Source: Pedobacter roseus (GTDB lineage: Bacteria > Bacteroidota > Bacteroidia > Sphingobacteriales > Sphingobacteriaceae). From it: a DNA stretch of 64,000 nucleotides. The stretch lies in assembly GCF_014395225.1 (NCBI RefSeq), contig NZ_CP060723.1:5828001-5892000 (forward strand). The letters are read 5' to 3'. Below are positions 34,651 to 42,614 of the stretch, in pieces; within the stretch, counting starts at the first letter, position 1; each line of letters begins with the position of its first letter. A program made the translations under genes and the position numbers. Below the pieces are notes generated by a model. It saw nothing but the letters and a program-made list of their open reading frames with translations. It had not been told where the DNA came from and ran no database searches.

Positions 34651-35529
34651 ATGATACATTCAGTAAAGCATTTTAAAAGTGTGGTTTTTGCTTTTGCAAT
34701 TGGTGCAATGGCATTGAGTTCCTGTTCGAAAAAAGGGGGAGATGAAGGCTTGGTTTATGTACCGCCTGTAGTTGGACCACCTGTTGATAAAGGCTGGGCT
34801 TTTGAAACTACCCCCACATGGGCCGATGAATTTACCAATAACGGTGCGCCGCTTTCGAGCAATTGGGATTACGATACCGGAGGTGGTGGCTGGGGAAATA
34901 ACGAGCTGGAGTATTACACCAATACCACCAATAATGCCAATGTGGCTAACGGAATATTAACCATTACCGCTAAAAAAGAGAATATGGGCGGCATGGCCTA
35001 CACCTCATCCCGTATGGTAACCCGTAATAAACTTGATGCTTTATATGGACGTTTCGAAATTAAGGCGAAACTTCCGACAGGAAAAGGTACATGGCCTGCA
35101 ATATGGATGTTACCAACCGACCGTGCTTATGGCGATTGGCCTAAATCAGGAGAAATAGACATTATGGAACATGTGGGCTACGATCAGGATATGGTACATT
35201 TTAGTACCCATAGCGAAGCTTATTATTTCAAAATTAATACCCAGAAAACCATTACAAAAAAAATTGATGGGGCAAGTACAGCTTTCCATTTGTACCGTGT
35301 AGATTGGACACCTTTTGCCATCCGGGGTTATTACGATGATGTAAAGGTATTTGAATTTACCAATGAAGGAACGGGTTACAAGGTTTGGCCTTTTGATAAA
35401 CGTTTCCACCTGTTGTTAAATGTTGCTGTTGGTGGCGATTGGGGCGGAGCAAACGGTATTGATGATAAGATCTGGCCACAAAAAATGGAAGTAGATTATG
35501 TCCGTTATTACAAAATGATCGATAAATAA
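34651..35529 (+). CDS. GH16 family beta-glucanase lipoprotein
   Basis: A 292-residue surface or periplasmic lipoprotein (lipobox ALSSC, C25). The GH16 catalytic motif E-I-D-I-M-E gives nucleophile E168, D170 and acid/base E173 (SGEIDIMEHVG, the long laminarinase form with an extra residue). Other marks are WDYDTGGGGWGNNELEYYT and HLLLNVAVGGDWGG. It likely cuts beta-1,3-glucans such as laminarin; sites do not exclude mixed-linkage glucan. Loss of this single GH would leave the locus without a glycosidase. Confidence 0.94.
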   Translation: MIHSVKHFKSVVFAFAIGAMALSSCSKKGGDEGLVYVPPVVGPPVDKGWAFETTPTWADEFTNNGAPLSSNWDYDTGGGGWGNNELEYYTNTTNNANVANGILTITAKKENMGGMAYTSSRMVTRNKLDALYGRFEIKAKLPTGKGTWPAIWMLPTDRAYGDWPKSGEIDIMEHVGYDQDMVHFSTHSEAYYFKINTQKTITKKIDGASTAFHLYRVDWTPFAIRGYYDDVKVFEFTNEGTGYKVWPFDKRFHLLLNVAVGGDWGGANGIDDKIWPQKMEVDYVRYYKMIDK

Positions 35530-35549
35530 GATACGTTAGTTTGATTGTG

Positions 35550-35579
35550 AAGTCGCTGAGGATTCAGCGGCTTTTTTTG
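35550..35579 (+). terminator. Terminator of the polysaccharide utilisation locus
   Basis: GTCGCTGA and TCAGCGGC pair (one G-U) with a short loop and are followed by seven T. Confidence 0.85.
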
Positions 35580-35626
35580 TGCTGTTCCGTGGTCTGTCTC
35601 CCACAGACCAGATTGAAATCTTTTTT

Positions 35627-35748
35627 GCCACGGAGGCACTGAAAACACGGAAAATTCTATAAAATTTGTCATCCCGAGCGGAGTTGTGGTGGTTTGAATT
35701 AGAACAGTGTTTTATTGGCTAGAGATTCTTCATTGCATTCAGAATGAC
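35627..35748. repeat. Intergenic dispersed repeats
   Basis: GCCACGGAGGCACTG with AAACACGG (about 35627-35650) belongs to the CACGGAGGC family. A second element runs from GTCATCCCGAGCGGAG (35668) to GAATGAC (35748). Confidence 0.6.
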
Positions 35749-35751
35749 ACA

Positions 35752-35790
35752 CAAAAAAACGGGGATCGATCATACCGACCTATCCCCGTC
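35752..35790 (-). terminator. Terminator of the histone H1-like gene
   Basis: ACGGGGAT (35759-35766) and ATCCCCGT (35782-35789) form an 8-base stem; on the minus strand seven T follow. Confidence 0.8.
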
Positions 35791-35861
35791 ATCTAAATTA
35801 ACGCTCTCATATATATAAACAACCAAAAAGGCGATTTATTATATTCGATATAAAATATTTT

Positions 35862-36392
35862 TTATTTTTTTGGTGCAGGCTTTTTCGCTGCGGTTTTTGC
35901 TTTCTTTTCAACCGCCGGAGTTTCTTCTGTAGCTTCGGCTTTTTTCTTGGCTGGCGCTTTTGCTTTCTTTACCTCTGCAACAGGCTCTTCCGCTACTTCA
36001 ACTTTCTTTTTTGCAGGCGCTTTAGCTTTTTTAACCTCGGCAGGAACTTCTTCCGCTACTGCTTCTTTTTTCTTGGCCGGTGCTTTTGCTTTTTTAGCCT
36101 CAACAACTGGTGCTTCAACAACCTCTTCTTTCACTTCTTCTGCTTTAGGAGCATGATCTTGTTGCAGGTAATTGGCTAAAATCTGCCTTAAATACACCTC
36201 TGGTTTAGGCATATTAATGATTGTTCCAGGCTCTTTATCCTGAGATTGTTTAATATAAGCCGATTTAATTTTACCCCAATCTTTAGAGTAAAGTCTGATG
36301 AACATCTCTACAAACTGTTCATCTGTATATTTTTTAGGTAACCTACCCAGCACTGCCTGAATTTTTTCTTCTTTTTTATGTAATACCGCCAT
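35862..36392 (-). CDS. Histone H1-like protein with lysine/alanine/proline repeats
   Basis: A 176-residue protein. Residues 1-85 form a helical domain (MAVLHKKEEKIQAVLGRLPKKYTDEQFVEMFIRLYSKDWGKIKSAYIK). The rest holds repeats of the type KKAKAPAKKK separated by acidic EVAEEP-type spacers, ending in AAKKPAPKK, like bacterial H1 homologues and eukaryotic H1 tails. It probably binds DNA or RNA without sequence preference. The start at 36392 is preferred: the longer frame from 36476 overlaps the upstream HxlR gene and begins with a cysteine-rich non-homologous stretch. Confidence 0.82.
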   Translation of the reverse strand: MAVLHKKEEKIQAVLGRLPKKYTDEQFVEMFIRLYSKDWGKIKSAYIKQSQDKEPGTIINMPKPEVYLRQILANYLQQDHAPKAEEVKEEVVEAPVVEAKKAKAPAKKKEAVAEEVPAEVKKAKAPAKKKVEVAEEPVAEVKKAKAPAKKKAEATEETPAVEKKAKTAAKKPAPKK

Positions 36393-36468
36393 CGATTTTA
36401 TTTTGTACAAAGATAGCCGAATTTTATCATTATCAGTTTTTTGCTTTTTCTGGCAATTACAGGACTGA

Positions 36469-36861
36469 TTAAGCACTCATCGCCTCTAAAATGGGCTCAG
36501 TTTTCCTGTTTTTTACCAATCTTTCGCGGTGTTTTAAGCCCCATTCCCTCAACTCATTAATTACCTTATCCAGCGATTCGCTGTAAGGCGTTAGTTCATA
36601 AGTTACCGTAACTGGTGTAGTAGAAAATACCTTGCGCACTACAAACTCATTCAATTCTAAATCCTTTAGTTCTTTTGATAAAATTTTTGGTGTAATTTCT
36701 CCCACCGACTTCTGGATTTCATTAAACCGTTTCGGCCCTTCCTGTAAAGAGATGATTAAAGGCAGTTTCCACTTACCATTTAATACATAAAGTGCATCTT
36801 TTACAGCATTTAAGCTGGCTGTACAAGCCTCTTTACTACGGTGTTCTTTTGCTGGTCCCAT
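36469..36861 (-). CDS. HxlR family winged-helix regulator
   Basis: A 130-residue regulator with the HxlR domain (LNGKWKLPLIISLQEGPKRFNEIQKSVGEITPKILSKELKDLE) and the conserved upstream cysteine C13 (SKEACTAS). HxlR proteins respond to aldehydes or other electrophiles, some through this cysteine. No target gene lies beside it on the same strand except the H1-like gene; the divergent sulfatase is another option. Two tandem palindromes precede it. Confidence 0.9.
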   Translation of the reverse strand: MGPAKEHRSKEACTASLNAVKDALYVLNGKWKLPLIISLQEGPKRFNEIQKSVGEITPKILSKELKDLELNEFVVRKVFSTTPVTVTYELTPYSESLDKVINELREWGLKHRERLVKNRKTEPILEAMSA

Positions 36862-36865
36862 AATA

Positions 36866-36919
36866 CAAAGGTATATGCTTTCATAAAGGATACTGCTATC
36901 CTTTTGGATACTAGTATCT
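36866..36919 (-). promoter_or_regulatory. HxlR gene promoter with two tandem palindromes
   Basis: TACCTTTG (36873-36866 on the minus strand) is an exact -7 box ending 4 bases before the ATG. Upstream are GGATA-CTGC-TATCC (36888-36901) and GGATACTAGTATCT (36906-36919), two dyads 18 bases apart, with a further GATAGTA half-site beyond. They are likely HxlR operators. Confidence 0.65.
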
Positions 36920-37144
36920 TTTTGATAGTAATATTACATAATTATTGGATATCCGCAATAACCGAAAACTTAAAGTTATTATCTCATAGCTTCATATTAT
37001 TCCATCTATGTTTTAATCATATCCGTGATTACTTCGCGGTTCTTCACTGCCTTCAAAATGATAATGTATAAAACGATTTAGCTGTATTTGCAACAAATTA
37101 ATTGATGAAATACGCTCTTTCCGAATTTTATCTTAATTTGGGTT

Positions 37145-38836
37145 ATGATGCGCACATTTACCAAATATTCAGCCCTGTTTTTAATCGTTTCGATTGGCAT
37201 TTTAACCGCTTTTACCAATACACCTAAACCTAAAAAAGTGGTGGATAAAAGGCCAAATATCATTGTAATCCTGGCCGACGATCTGGGTTTTTCTGATATC
37301 GGTTGTTATGGAGGAGAAATTAAAACACCCAATATTGATTACCTCGCCAGCGAAGGGGTACGGTTTAAAAACTTTTACAATACCTCTCGCTGTTGCCCTA
37401 CCCGTGCCGCATTATTAACAGGGCTTTACAACCATAATGCCGGCATCGGCGAAATGACAACCGACCGGAATATAGAAGGATATCGCGGCGCCATCACCAA
37501 AAATACGGTAACGTTGGCCGAGGTGTTAAAAGATGCTGGCTACAGAACAGCAATGTCGGGCAAATGGCATGTTTCCAATACCATCGAGCAGCCCACACCA
37601 CAGGCACAGTTGGATTGGCTGAATCATAAAACTTCTTTCCCGTTATTTTCTCCGATAGATCAATATCCAACCAGCAGGGGTTTTGAAAAATTCTTCGGCA
37701 CACTCTGGGGTGTAGTCGATTTTTTTGATCCTTTTAGTCTGGTAAGTGGTACCACCCCCATTAAAGACGTGCCCAAAGATTATTACCATACCGATGCGAT
37801 TAATGATACGGCTGCCACCTACATCCGCGAATTTAGTAAAGGTAATAAACCTTTTTTCCTTTATGTTGCCGAAAACGCCCCTCATTGGCCATTACAGGCA
37901 AAACCCGAAGACATTGCTAAATATAAAGATACTTACAAAGTGGGCTGGGATGCCATCCGGGAAGCGAGATACAAAAAGATGGTATCGATGGGATTGATTG
38001 ACCCTAAAACAGCTCCATTATCTCTACGGAAATCAACCATGAAATGGGAAGATAACCCAACAAAAGCTTTTGATGAAATGGCGATGGCCGTACATGCAGC
38101 CATGATCGATCGTATGGACCAGGGCGTTGGCCGGATCATTAAAACCTTGAAAGAAACCAATCAACTGGATAATACACTGATCATCTTTTTAAGTGACAAT
38201 GGTGCAAGCCCCGAAGATGCCATGCGGTACGGGCCAGGTTTTGATCGCCCTAGTGAAACCAGGGCAGGCGATAAAATAGTCTATCCGATATATAAAAAGG
38301 TAATGCCGGGTCCGCAGACGAGTTATACTTCCATCGGACCGATCTGGGCAAATGTAGCCAATACTCCTTATCAACTGGCAAAAGCGCAATCTTATGAAGG
38401 TGGTGTACATACACCAATGATTGCTTTCTGGCCAAAAGGAATAACTGCAAAAAGAGGAAGTTATACAGATCAGGTAGGACATGTAATGGATTTCATGACT
38501 ACTTTTGTCGAATTAGCCAATGCCAAATATCCAGAGAAGTATAAGGGCAACAGTATTAAACCGATGCAAGGCCTGAGCCTGGTGCCTGCCTTAAAAGGAA
38601 AAGTTTCAAATGGCCACGAAATTTTATTTAATGAGCATTTTAATGCAAGTTTCGTACGTGCCGGAGATTGGAAAATGGTGAATTTATCTGATGATTCTAC
38701 CTGGCATCTTTACAATATTAAAAGTGATAGAACGGAGCTGAATGATGTAGCCGCCCAACATCCTGATAAGGTAAAAGAGCTGACTGCAAAATGGCAGGCC
38801 TTGGCGAAGGAAAACCACGTGCTGCCGAAGCGATAA
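37145..38836 (+). CDS. Type I sulfatase (arylsulfatase family)
   Basis: A 563-residue secreted sulfatase with an N-terminal signal sequence (LFLIVSIGILTAFT). The formylglycine motif is CCPTRAALLTG with C83 as the modified residue; metal ligands D45-D46 (LADDLG) and a later DNGASPED segment (LSDNG) are present. It hydrolyses sulfate esters; the substrate could be a sulfated glycan or an aryl sulfate. A maturase of the anSME type must be supplied elsewhere. It is not inside the beta-glucan locus and has no GH neighbour, so its target is open. An ATG one codon downstream (37148) is equally possible. Confidence 0.93.
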   Translation: MMRTFTKYSALFLIVSIGILTAFTNTPKPKKVVDKRPNIIVILADDLGFSDIGCYGGEIKTPNIDYLASEGVRFKNFYNTSRCCPTRAALLTGLYNHNAGIGEMTTDRNIEGYRGAITKNTVTLAEVLKDAGYRTAMSGKWHVSNTIEQPTPQAQLDWLNHKTSFPLFSPIDQYPTSRGFEKFFGTLWGVVDFFDPFSLVSGTTPIKDVPKDYYHTDAINDTAATYIREFSKGNKPFFLYVAENAPHWPLQAKPEDIAKYKDTYKVGWDAIREARYKKMVSMGLIDPKTAPLSLRKSTMKWEDNPTKAFDEMAMAVHAAMIDRMDQGVGRIIKTLKETNQLDNTLIIFLSDNGASPEDAMRYGPGFDRPSETRAGDKIVYPIYKKVMPGPQTSYTSIGPIWANVANTPYQLAKAQSYEGGVHTPMIAFWPKGITAKRGSYTDQVGHVMDFMTTFVELANAKYPEKYKGNSIKPMQGLSLVPALKGKVSNGHEILFNEHFNASFVRAGDWKMVNLSDDSTWHLYNIKSDRTELNDVAAQHPDKVKELTAKWQALAKENHVLPKR

Positions 38837-38886
38837 GGTTTCGGTCGGTGAGACACGGATGGAAAGAATTAATTATATTTAGATTT

Positions 38887-38976
38887 GTCGTCATTCTCGC
38901 GTTTGCGGAAATCTTAATGCTTATGAAATAACAATCATTTTGCATTAAGATTCCCAATCAAGTTGGGAATGACGAC
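38887..38976. repeat. Palindromic dispersed element
   Basis: Outer arms GTCGTCATTC and GAATGACGAC (10 bases, perfect) enclose inner arms AATCTTAATGC and GCATTAAGATT (11 bases, perfect). Confidence 0.8.
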
Positions 38977-39002
38977 CTACCGCAGCTGCCTGCATGGCCA
39001 TT

Positions 39003-39571
39003 TTACACGTGGGCCGCCAATACTTCAATAATCTTATCCGTTTCACCAACTTCTCCCAACCTCGGGAAAATACGTTTTACGCTATGTTCGTGCGCATCGA
39101 TATTGGTATCTGCTATGGCGTCCTCGGCGAAAGTAATGTTATATCCATGCTCACTGGCTGCCCTTGCGGTTCCTTCAACACCCACACTGGTAGAAATACC
39201 GGCCAAAACAATTCCTGTAATGCCTCTTTTTTTTAATTCAATATCCAGATTGGGGTTTGTAAAAGCGTTCCATGCATTTTTGGTGATGAAAATATCACCT
39301 TCAATGGTTTTAATTTCTGGAGCAATTTCGAACCATTCCGATGGAAAACTGGTGAATTTTGCATTGGCATCAGTGCGTAAATTATTGAGCAGAGATTTTG
39401 TAGGATCAACATTTACCACTACAACAGGCAGATTTGCCTTGCGAAATGCCGAAACTAATGCTGCGGCCTTTTCCAAAATTTCGTTAACAGGTTTTGCGAC
39501 TGGAAACTGTAAAATCCCTTTCTGAAGATCGATGAGCACTAAAGCTGTTTTTTATCTATTGAAGTAATCAT
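39003..39571 (-). pseudogene. Isochorismatase-like hydrolase, frameshifted near its start
   Basis: The long frame (39003-39539) lacks the usual N-terminus. Upstream, an ATG at 39571 begins MITSIDKK in another frame, and the home frame then reads TALVLIDLQKG; adding one base to the run of six A on this strand (39548-39553 on plus) joins them into a normal family N-terminus of about 189 residues. So it is either a pseudogene, phase-variable, or a sequencing error. The family triad is D15 (LIDLQK), K in ITKNAW, and a Gly where cysteine hydrolases have Cys (STSVGVEGTAR), the arrangement of true isochorismatases such as EntB and PhzD. It is 17 bases after the MFS gene. Confidence 0.8.
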
Positions 39572-39588
39572 TTTTGTATTGATTTAAA

Positions 39589-40848
39589 TTAAACTTTTTC
39601 TAATTCGAGCTGGTTAATTTCTGGTTTGATGGACGTGTTTTTGATTTCTTCTTTCCGGAGTCTCCGGTATAAAAATGCGCCAATGATGAGGGCAATTGCA
39701 CCTTCCAATAAAACGGTATCAGGTGTGCCGATCCATTGTGAGATGCCGCCAACGAGCAATCCGCCCAGTGGTTGCATACCAAAAAAGGCCATGGCATAAA
39801 AACTGATTACCCGGCCACGCATTGATGGATCAACAGTCGTTTGGATCAGGGTATTGCTAATGGTAATCTGCGACATCATGCCGAAGCCAGAAATGGTCGC
39901 AAAAACCAATGCGATGGGGTAGTAGGTGGTGTGTGAAAATAAAATAAGGCTCAAACCGAAAATCAGCGTATTGATGGCCAGTATTTTTCGAAGATTTCTT
40001 CCTGGTTTTAGCGAAGCCAGAAAAATTGCACCCGAAAAGGCACCTAAACCGATTACACTGTCAATTACGCCGAAAGTGGAAGCGGTGCCTTTAAATATAT
40101 CTTTTGCATAAACCGGAATTAACGTACTGAAGGGTAAAACGGTTAAACTGATCAGCGCCAGCATCATCAAAATAATGCTGATGGAAGGTGTTTTTTTGAT
40201 ATAGGCAAAACCTTCTTTCAGTTCTTCCACTACATTTTTAGTGCCCGGCTTGGCCATGTATTTTGGCAGTTTCATCATTAATAACGAACCGATAACTGCG
40301 ATAAAACTTACCGCATTTAACCCAAAACAGATGTCGTCGCCAAATTTTTCTAACGCTAGTCCTGCTAAACCCGGGCCAATTAACCTTGATAAATTTACCA
40401 TCGATGAGTTTAGTGCCAGGGCATTGGGCAGATCGGCTTTATCATCAACCATTTCGTAAACCAGCGATTGCCTTGCCGGAACGTCAAAAGCATTGATCAG
40501 CCCTAATAAAGCACTTAAAGCAATAATTTCCCATACGGAGTAGTGCCTGAAAAAAATCAACAAGGTTAACAATACCGCCTGTATCATTGAGGCGATTTGC
40601 GTGATCAACAATAATTTGTAGCGATTATAACGGTCGGAAGCCACGCCGCCCAAAAAAGAAAAGATAAATGAAGGGAACAGGCTGGCAAAAAGCGTTAAGC
40701 CCAACATAAATTTAGAATGCGTTTCGGAATAAATTACCCAGCTTACGGCAGTTTTCTGCATCCAGGTGCCGATTAGCGAAATAGACTGGCCGCCGAAATA
40801 TAACCTGTAGTTCCGGCTTTTAAAGGCATTAAATGTGCTGATTTTCAT
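39589..40848 (-). CDS. MFS exporter, EntS-like (DHA3 type)
   Basis: A 419-residue transporter with 12 predicted helices and the DHA3/enterobactin-exporter style N-terminus (FKSRNYRLYFGGQSISLIGTWMQKTAVSWVIY), the motif DRYNRYKLLL and NAFDVPARQSLVYEMV. The start at 40848 (MKISTFNAFK) leaves a 4-base gap after the MarR gene; a start 12 codons upstream would overlap it. MarR, exporter and isochorismatase-like enzyme form one operon, suggesting export of a drug or a small aromatic or siderophore-like compound. Confidence 0.9.
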   Translation of the reverse strand: MKISTFNAFKSRNYRLYFGGQSISLIGTWMQKTAVSWVIYSETHSKFMLGLTLFASLFPSFIFSFLGGVASDRYNRYKLLLITQIASMIQAVLLTLLIFFRHYSVWEIIALSALLGLINAFDVPARQSLVYEMVDDKADLPNALALNSSMVNLSRLIGPGLAGLALEKFGDDICFGLNAVSFIAVIGSLLMMKLPKYMAKPGTKNVVEELKEGFAYIKKTPSISIILMMLALISLTVLPFSTLIPVYAKDIFKGTASTFGVIDSVIGLGAFSGAIFLASLKPGRNLRKILAINTLIFGLSLILFSHTTYYPIALVFATISGFGMMSQITISNTLIQTTVDPSMRGRVISFYAMAFFGMQPLGGLLVGGISQWIGTPDTVLLEGAIALIIGAFLYRRLRKEEIKNTSIKPEINQLELEKV

Positions 40849-40852
40849 TTTC

Positions 40853-41284
40853 TTAAAATTCAACAAGTTTAGCCATCGGACCAATTGCTGCTTTTAAAAT
40901 TTCCTGTTCCTGGGCAGTGCAAACCTCAGAAATAGCCTTGCTTAGCCATTCATCGCGCTCATTCCGCACCTGCTGGATCATTTCCTTTCCTAATGTTGAA
41001 ATGGAAAGATACACCTTACGTTTATCGGTTGCTGATGGGGTTTTTTCAATCAGGCCAAGTGAATTTAAATGTGTAATCACCTGTCCCATTGATTGCGGCG
41101 TTATTTTTTCGATCACAGCAAGCTCTGCCGATAAAAGGCTTTGGTTTTCTAAGGAGACCAACACTGCTCTTTCGGTTTGCGATAACGGGGTATCGATGGG
41201 CGAAAGTTTTCGCATCTTTCGCACCAGCCTGGTTAAAACAGGGCGAAGTTGTGCAGCGATATTATGACTATTTTTCGTACTCAT
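40853..41284 (-). CDS. MarR family transcriptional regulator
   Basis: A 143-residue winged-helix regulator (SLLSAELAVIEKITPQSMGQVITHLNSLGLIEKTPSATDKRKVYLSIS), first gene of an operon with an MFS exporter and an isochorismatase-like gene. A large near-perfect palindrome covers its own leader, so it probably represses the operon and is relieved by a phenolic or similar ligand. Confidence 0.92.
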   Translation of the reverse strand: MSTKNSHNIAAQLRPVLTRLVRKMRKLSPIDTPLSQTERAVLVSLENQSLLSAELAVIEKITPQSMGQVITHLNSLGLIEKTPSATDKRKVYLSISTLGKEMIQQVRNERDEWLSKAISEVCTAQEQEILKAAIGPMAKLVEF

Positions 41285-41286
41285 TA

Positions 41287-41323
41287 TTGTAAGTAAAACT
41301 TATAAGTTTACCTTACAAATATA
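41287..41323 (-). promoter_or_regulatory. MarR promoter and 32-base operator palindrome
   Basis: Bases 41287-41318 form a palindrome with 28 of 32 symmetrical positions, arms TTGTAAG...CTTACAA around the core AAACTTATAAGTTT. TATATTTG (41323-41316 on minus) is an exact -7 box at its edge, so bound MarR would cover the transcription start. Confidence 0.75.
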
Positions 41324-41384
41324 AAGCTATTTTTTTTTAAGAAACTATGTTATTAAAAAAATAGACAGAGCATTTACAAATGGA

Positions 41385-41576
41385 CTACTTTTTCCAGCCC
41401 TTCTGCATTTTCTTATAAGCCTTTTTGCTGATCTTAGATTTCTTTTTCGATCGAGATTTACCTTTTTTCTTTCTGGCATTGATGTTATTCACCAGCGAAT
41501 TTTTAACGCCTAGTTTGTTTTTCTTGCCTTTCTTTTTGTCCTTTTTTTTCTTGCTTTTTTTCTTTGCCTTCGTCAT
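41385..41576 (-). CDS. Lysine-rich 63-residue protein
   Basis: Of 63 residues, 30 are lysine and 2 arginine, in runs such as KKKSKKKKDKKKGKKNK and RKKKGKSRSKKKSK; the end is KKAYKKMQKGWKK with an aromatic motif. No signal peptide or membrane helix. I do not recognise a named family; very basic proteins of this size bind nucleic acids or ribosomes. The frame is on the coding strand of its neighbourhood with a clean ATG and stop, but composition alone makes coding status less certain. Confidence 0.6.
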   Translation of the reverse strand: MTKAKKKSKKKKDKKKGKKNKLGVKNSLVNNINARKKKGKSRSKKKSKISKKAYKKMQKGWKK

Positions 41577-41647
41577 AATATATTTAACTGATTACCATTA
41601 TTTAACATCACTTCATCTAAAAAGGTTCCGATAAAATTTTATGAGCT

Positions 41648-41708
41648 TTTTAACAAAGTAAATTGAGCCTTTTAACAAAGCTTTGCCATGCAGTTCAACC
41701 TACCTTTG
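41648..41708 (+). promoter_or_regulatory. SDR gene promoter with 22-base-spaced direct repeats
   Basis: TTTTAACAAAG occurs at 41648-41658 and again at 41670-41680, 22 bases apart, followed by a TTTG (41682-41685) and an exact -7 box TACCTTTG (41701-41708). Two direct repeats two helical turns apart upstream of -33 fit an AraC-type activator, such as the one encoded after the SDR gene. Confidence 0.6.
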
Positions 41709-41729
41709 ATTTACTAAATGATAGAAAAA

Positions 41730-42608
41730 ATGAAAAAAGTTTGGTTTATAACAGGTAGCTCCCGTGGATTGGGACGTAGCCTAACCGCACAGGTATTGGC
41801 AAAAGGAGATATGGTTGCTGCAACAGCAAGAAATACCGAAGCCTTAAAAGATTTGGTAGAAAAATATCGTGATCAGGTTTTGCCAATCACTTTAGATGTT
41901 ACCGATTACAATCAGGTTAATTTAGCGGTAGAGGCTGCCATAGAACATTTTGGTAAAATAGATGTATTGGTAAATAATGCGGGTTTTGGAATTATAGGTG
42001 CTGCCGAAGCTTTTACTGAAAAACAGGTGCGCAGTCAATTGGAGACTAATTTATATGCGCCGATTGAGATTACCCGTGCTGTATTGCCATTTATGCGCAA
42101 ACAACTTTCGGGCAGGATTTTGCAGATCAGTTCGGTAGGTGGCCGTGTGGGCAATGCAGGATTGAGCATGTATCAGGCCGCAAAATTTGGTTTAGGTGGC
42201 TTTACCGAAGCTTTGGCAAAAGAGGTGGTAGATTTAGGTATTTATGTTACCAGTGTAGAGCCAGGTGGTTTCCGTACCGATTGGGCTGGCGATTCAATGA
42301 CTTATGCACCTGCGGTGGAAGGTTATGAAAATTCGGTCGAAAAACGTTCTGATTTCTTTAAAAGCGGCAATTTTGTGCCAATGGGCGATCCGGAAAAGGC
42401 TGCAAAAGTTATGATTGATCTGGTAGAAAGCCCTGAGCCACCCGTACATTTGGTATTGGGAAGCGAGGCCATTGGCTTACTGAAACAAGCCGATGCTGCA
42501 AGAACTGCCGAAATGGAAAAATGGATGGAAGTGAGTTTATCAACCGATCATGATGAAGCAGAGAATTTTTTAGCCACTGATCTGGGAAAATCTTTTATAA
42601 AGAAGTAA
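41730..42608 (+). CDS. Short-chain dehydrogenase/reductase
   Basis: A 292-residue classical SDR with nucleotide motif TGSSRGLG, NNAGFG, catalytic Ser in QISSVGG and YQAAK. The subgroup resembles those annotated as oxidoreductases of unknown substrate next to AraC regulators. The start at 41730 (MKKVWFITG) is preferred over the ATG at 41718, which lies only 10 bases from the -7 box. An AraC-type gene follows 0.5 kb downstream. Confidence 0.88.
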   Translation: MKKVWFITGSSRGLGRSLTAQVLAKGDMVAATARNTEALKDLVEKYRDQVLPITLDVTDYNQVNLAVEAAIEHFGKIDVLVNNAGFGIIGAAEAFTEKQVRSQLETNLYAPIEITRAVLPFMRKQLSGRILQISSVGGRVGNAGLSMYQAAKFGLGGFTEALAKEVVDLGIYVTSVEPGGFRTDWAGDSMTYAPAVEGYENSVEKRSDFFKSGNFVPMGDPEKAAKVMIDLVESPEPPVHLVLGSEAIGLLKQADAARTAEMEKWMEVSLSTDHDEAENFLATDLGKSFIKK

Positions 42609-42614
42609 GTTTCA

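Noticed and set aside
36393-36476. N-terminal extension of the H1-like protein
   Set aside because: Overlaps the HxlR gene and is not like the helical domain; start at 36392 fits.
37078-37263. Minus-strand 61-residue frame across the sulfatase start
   Set aside because: Overlaps the sulfatase N-terminus in reverse; its hydrophobic look is the mirror of the signal peptide.
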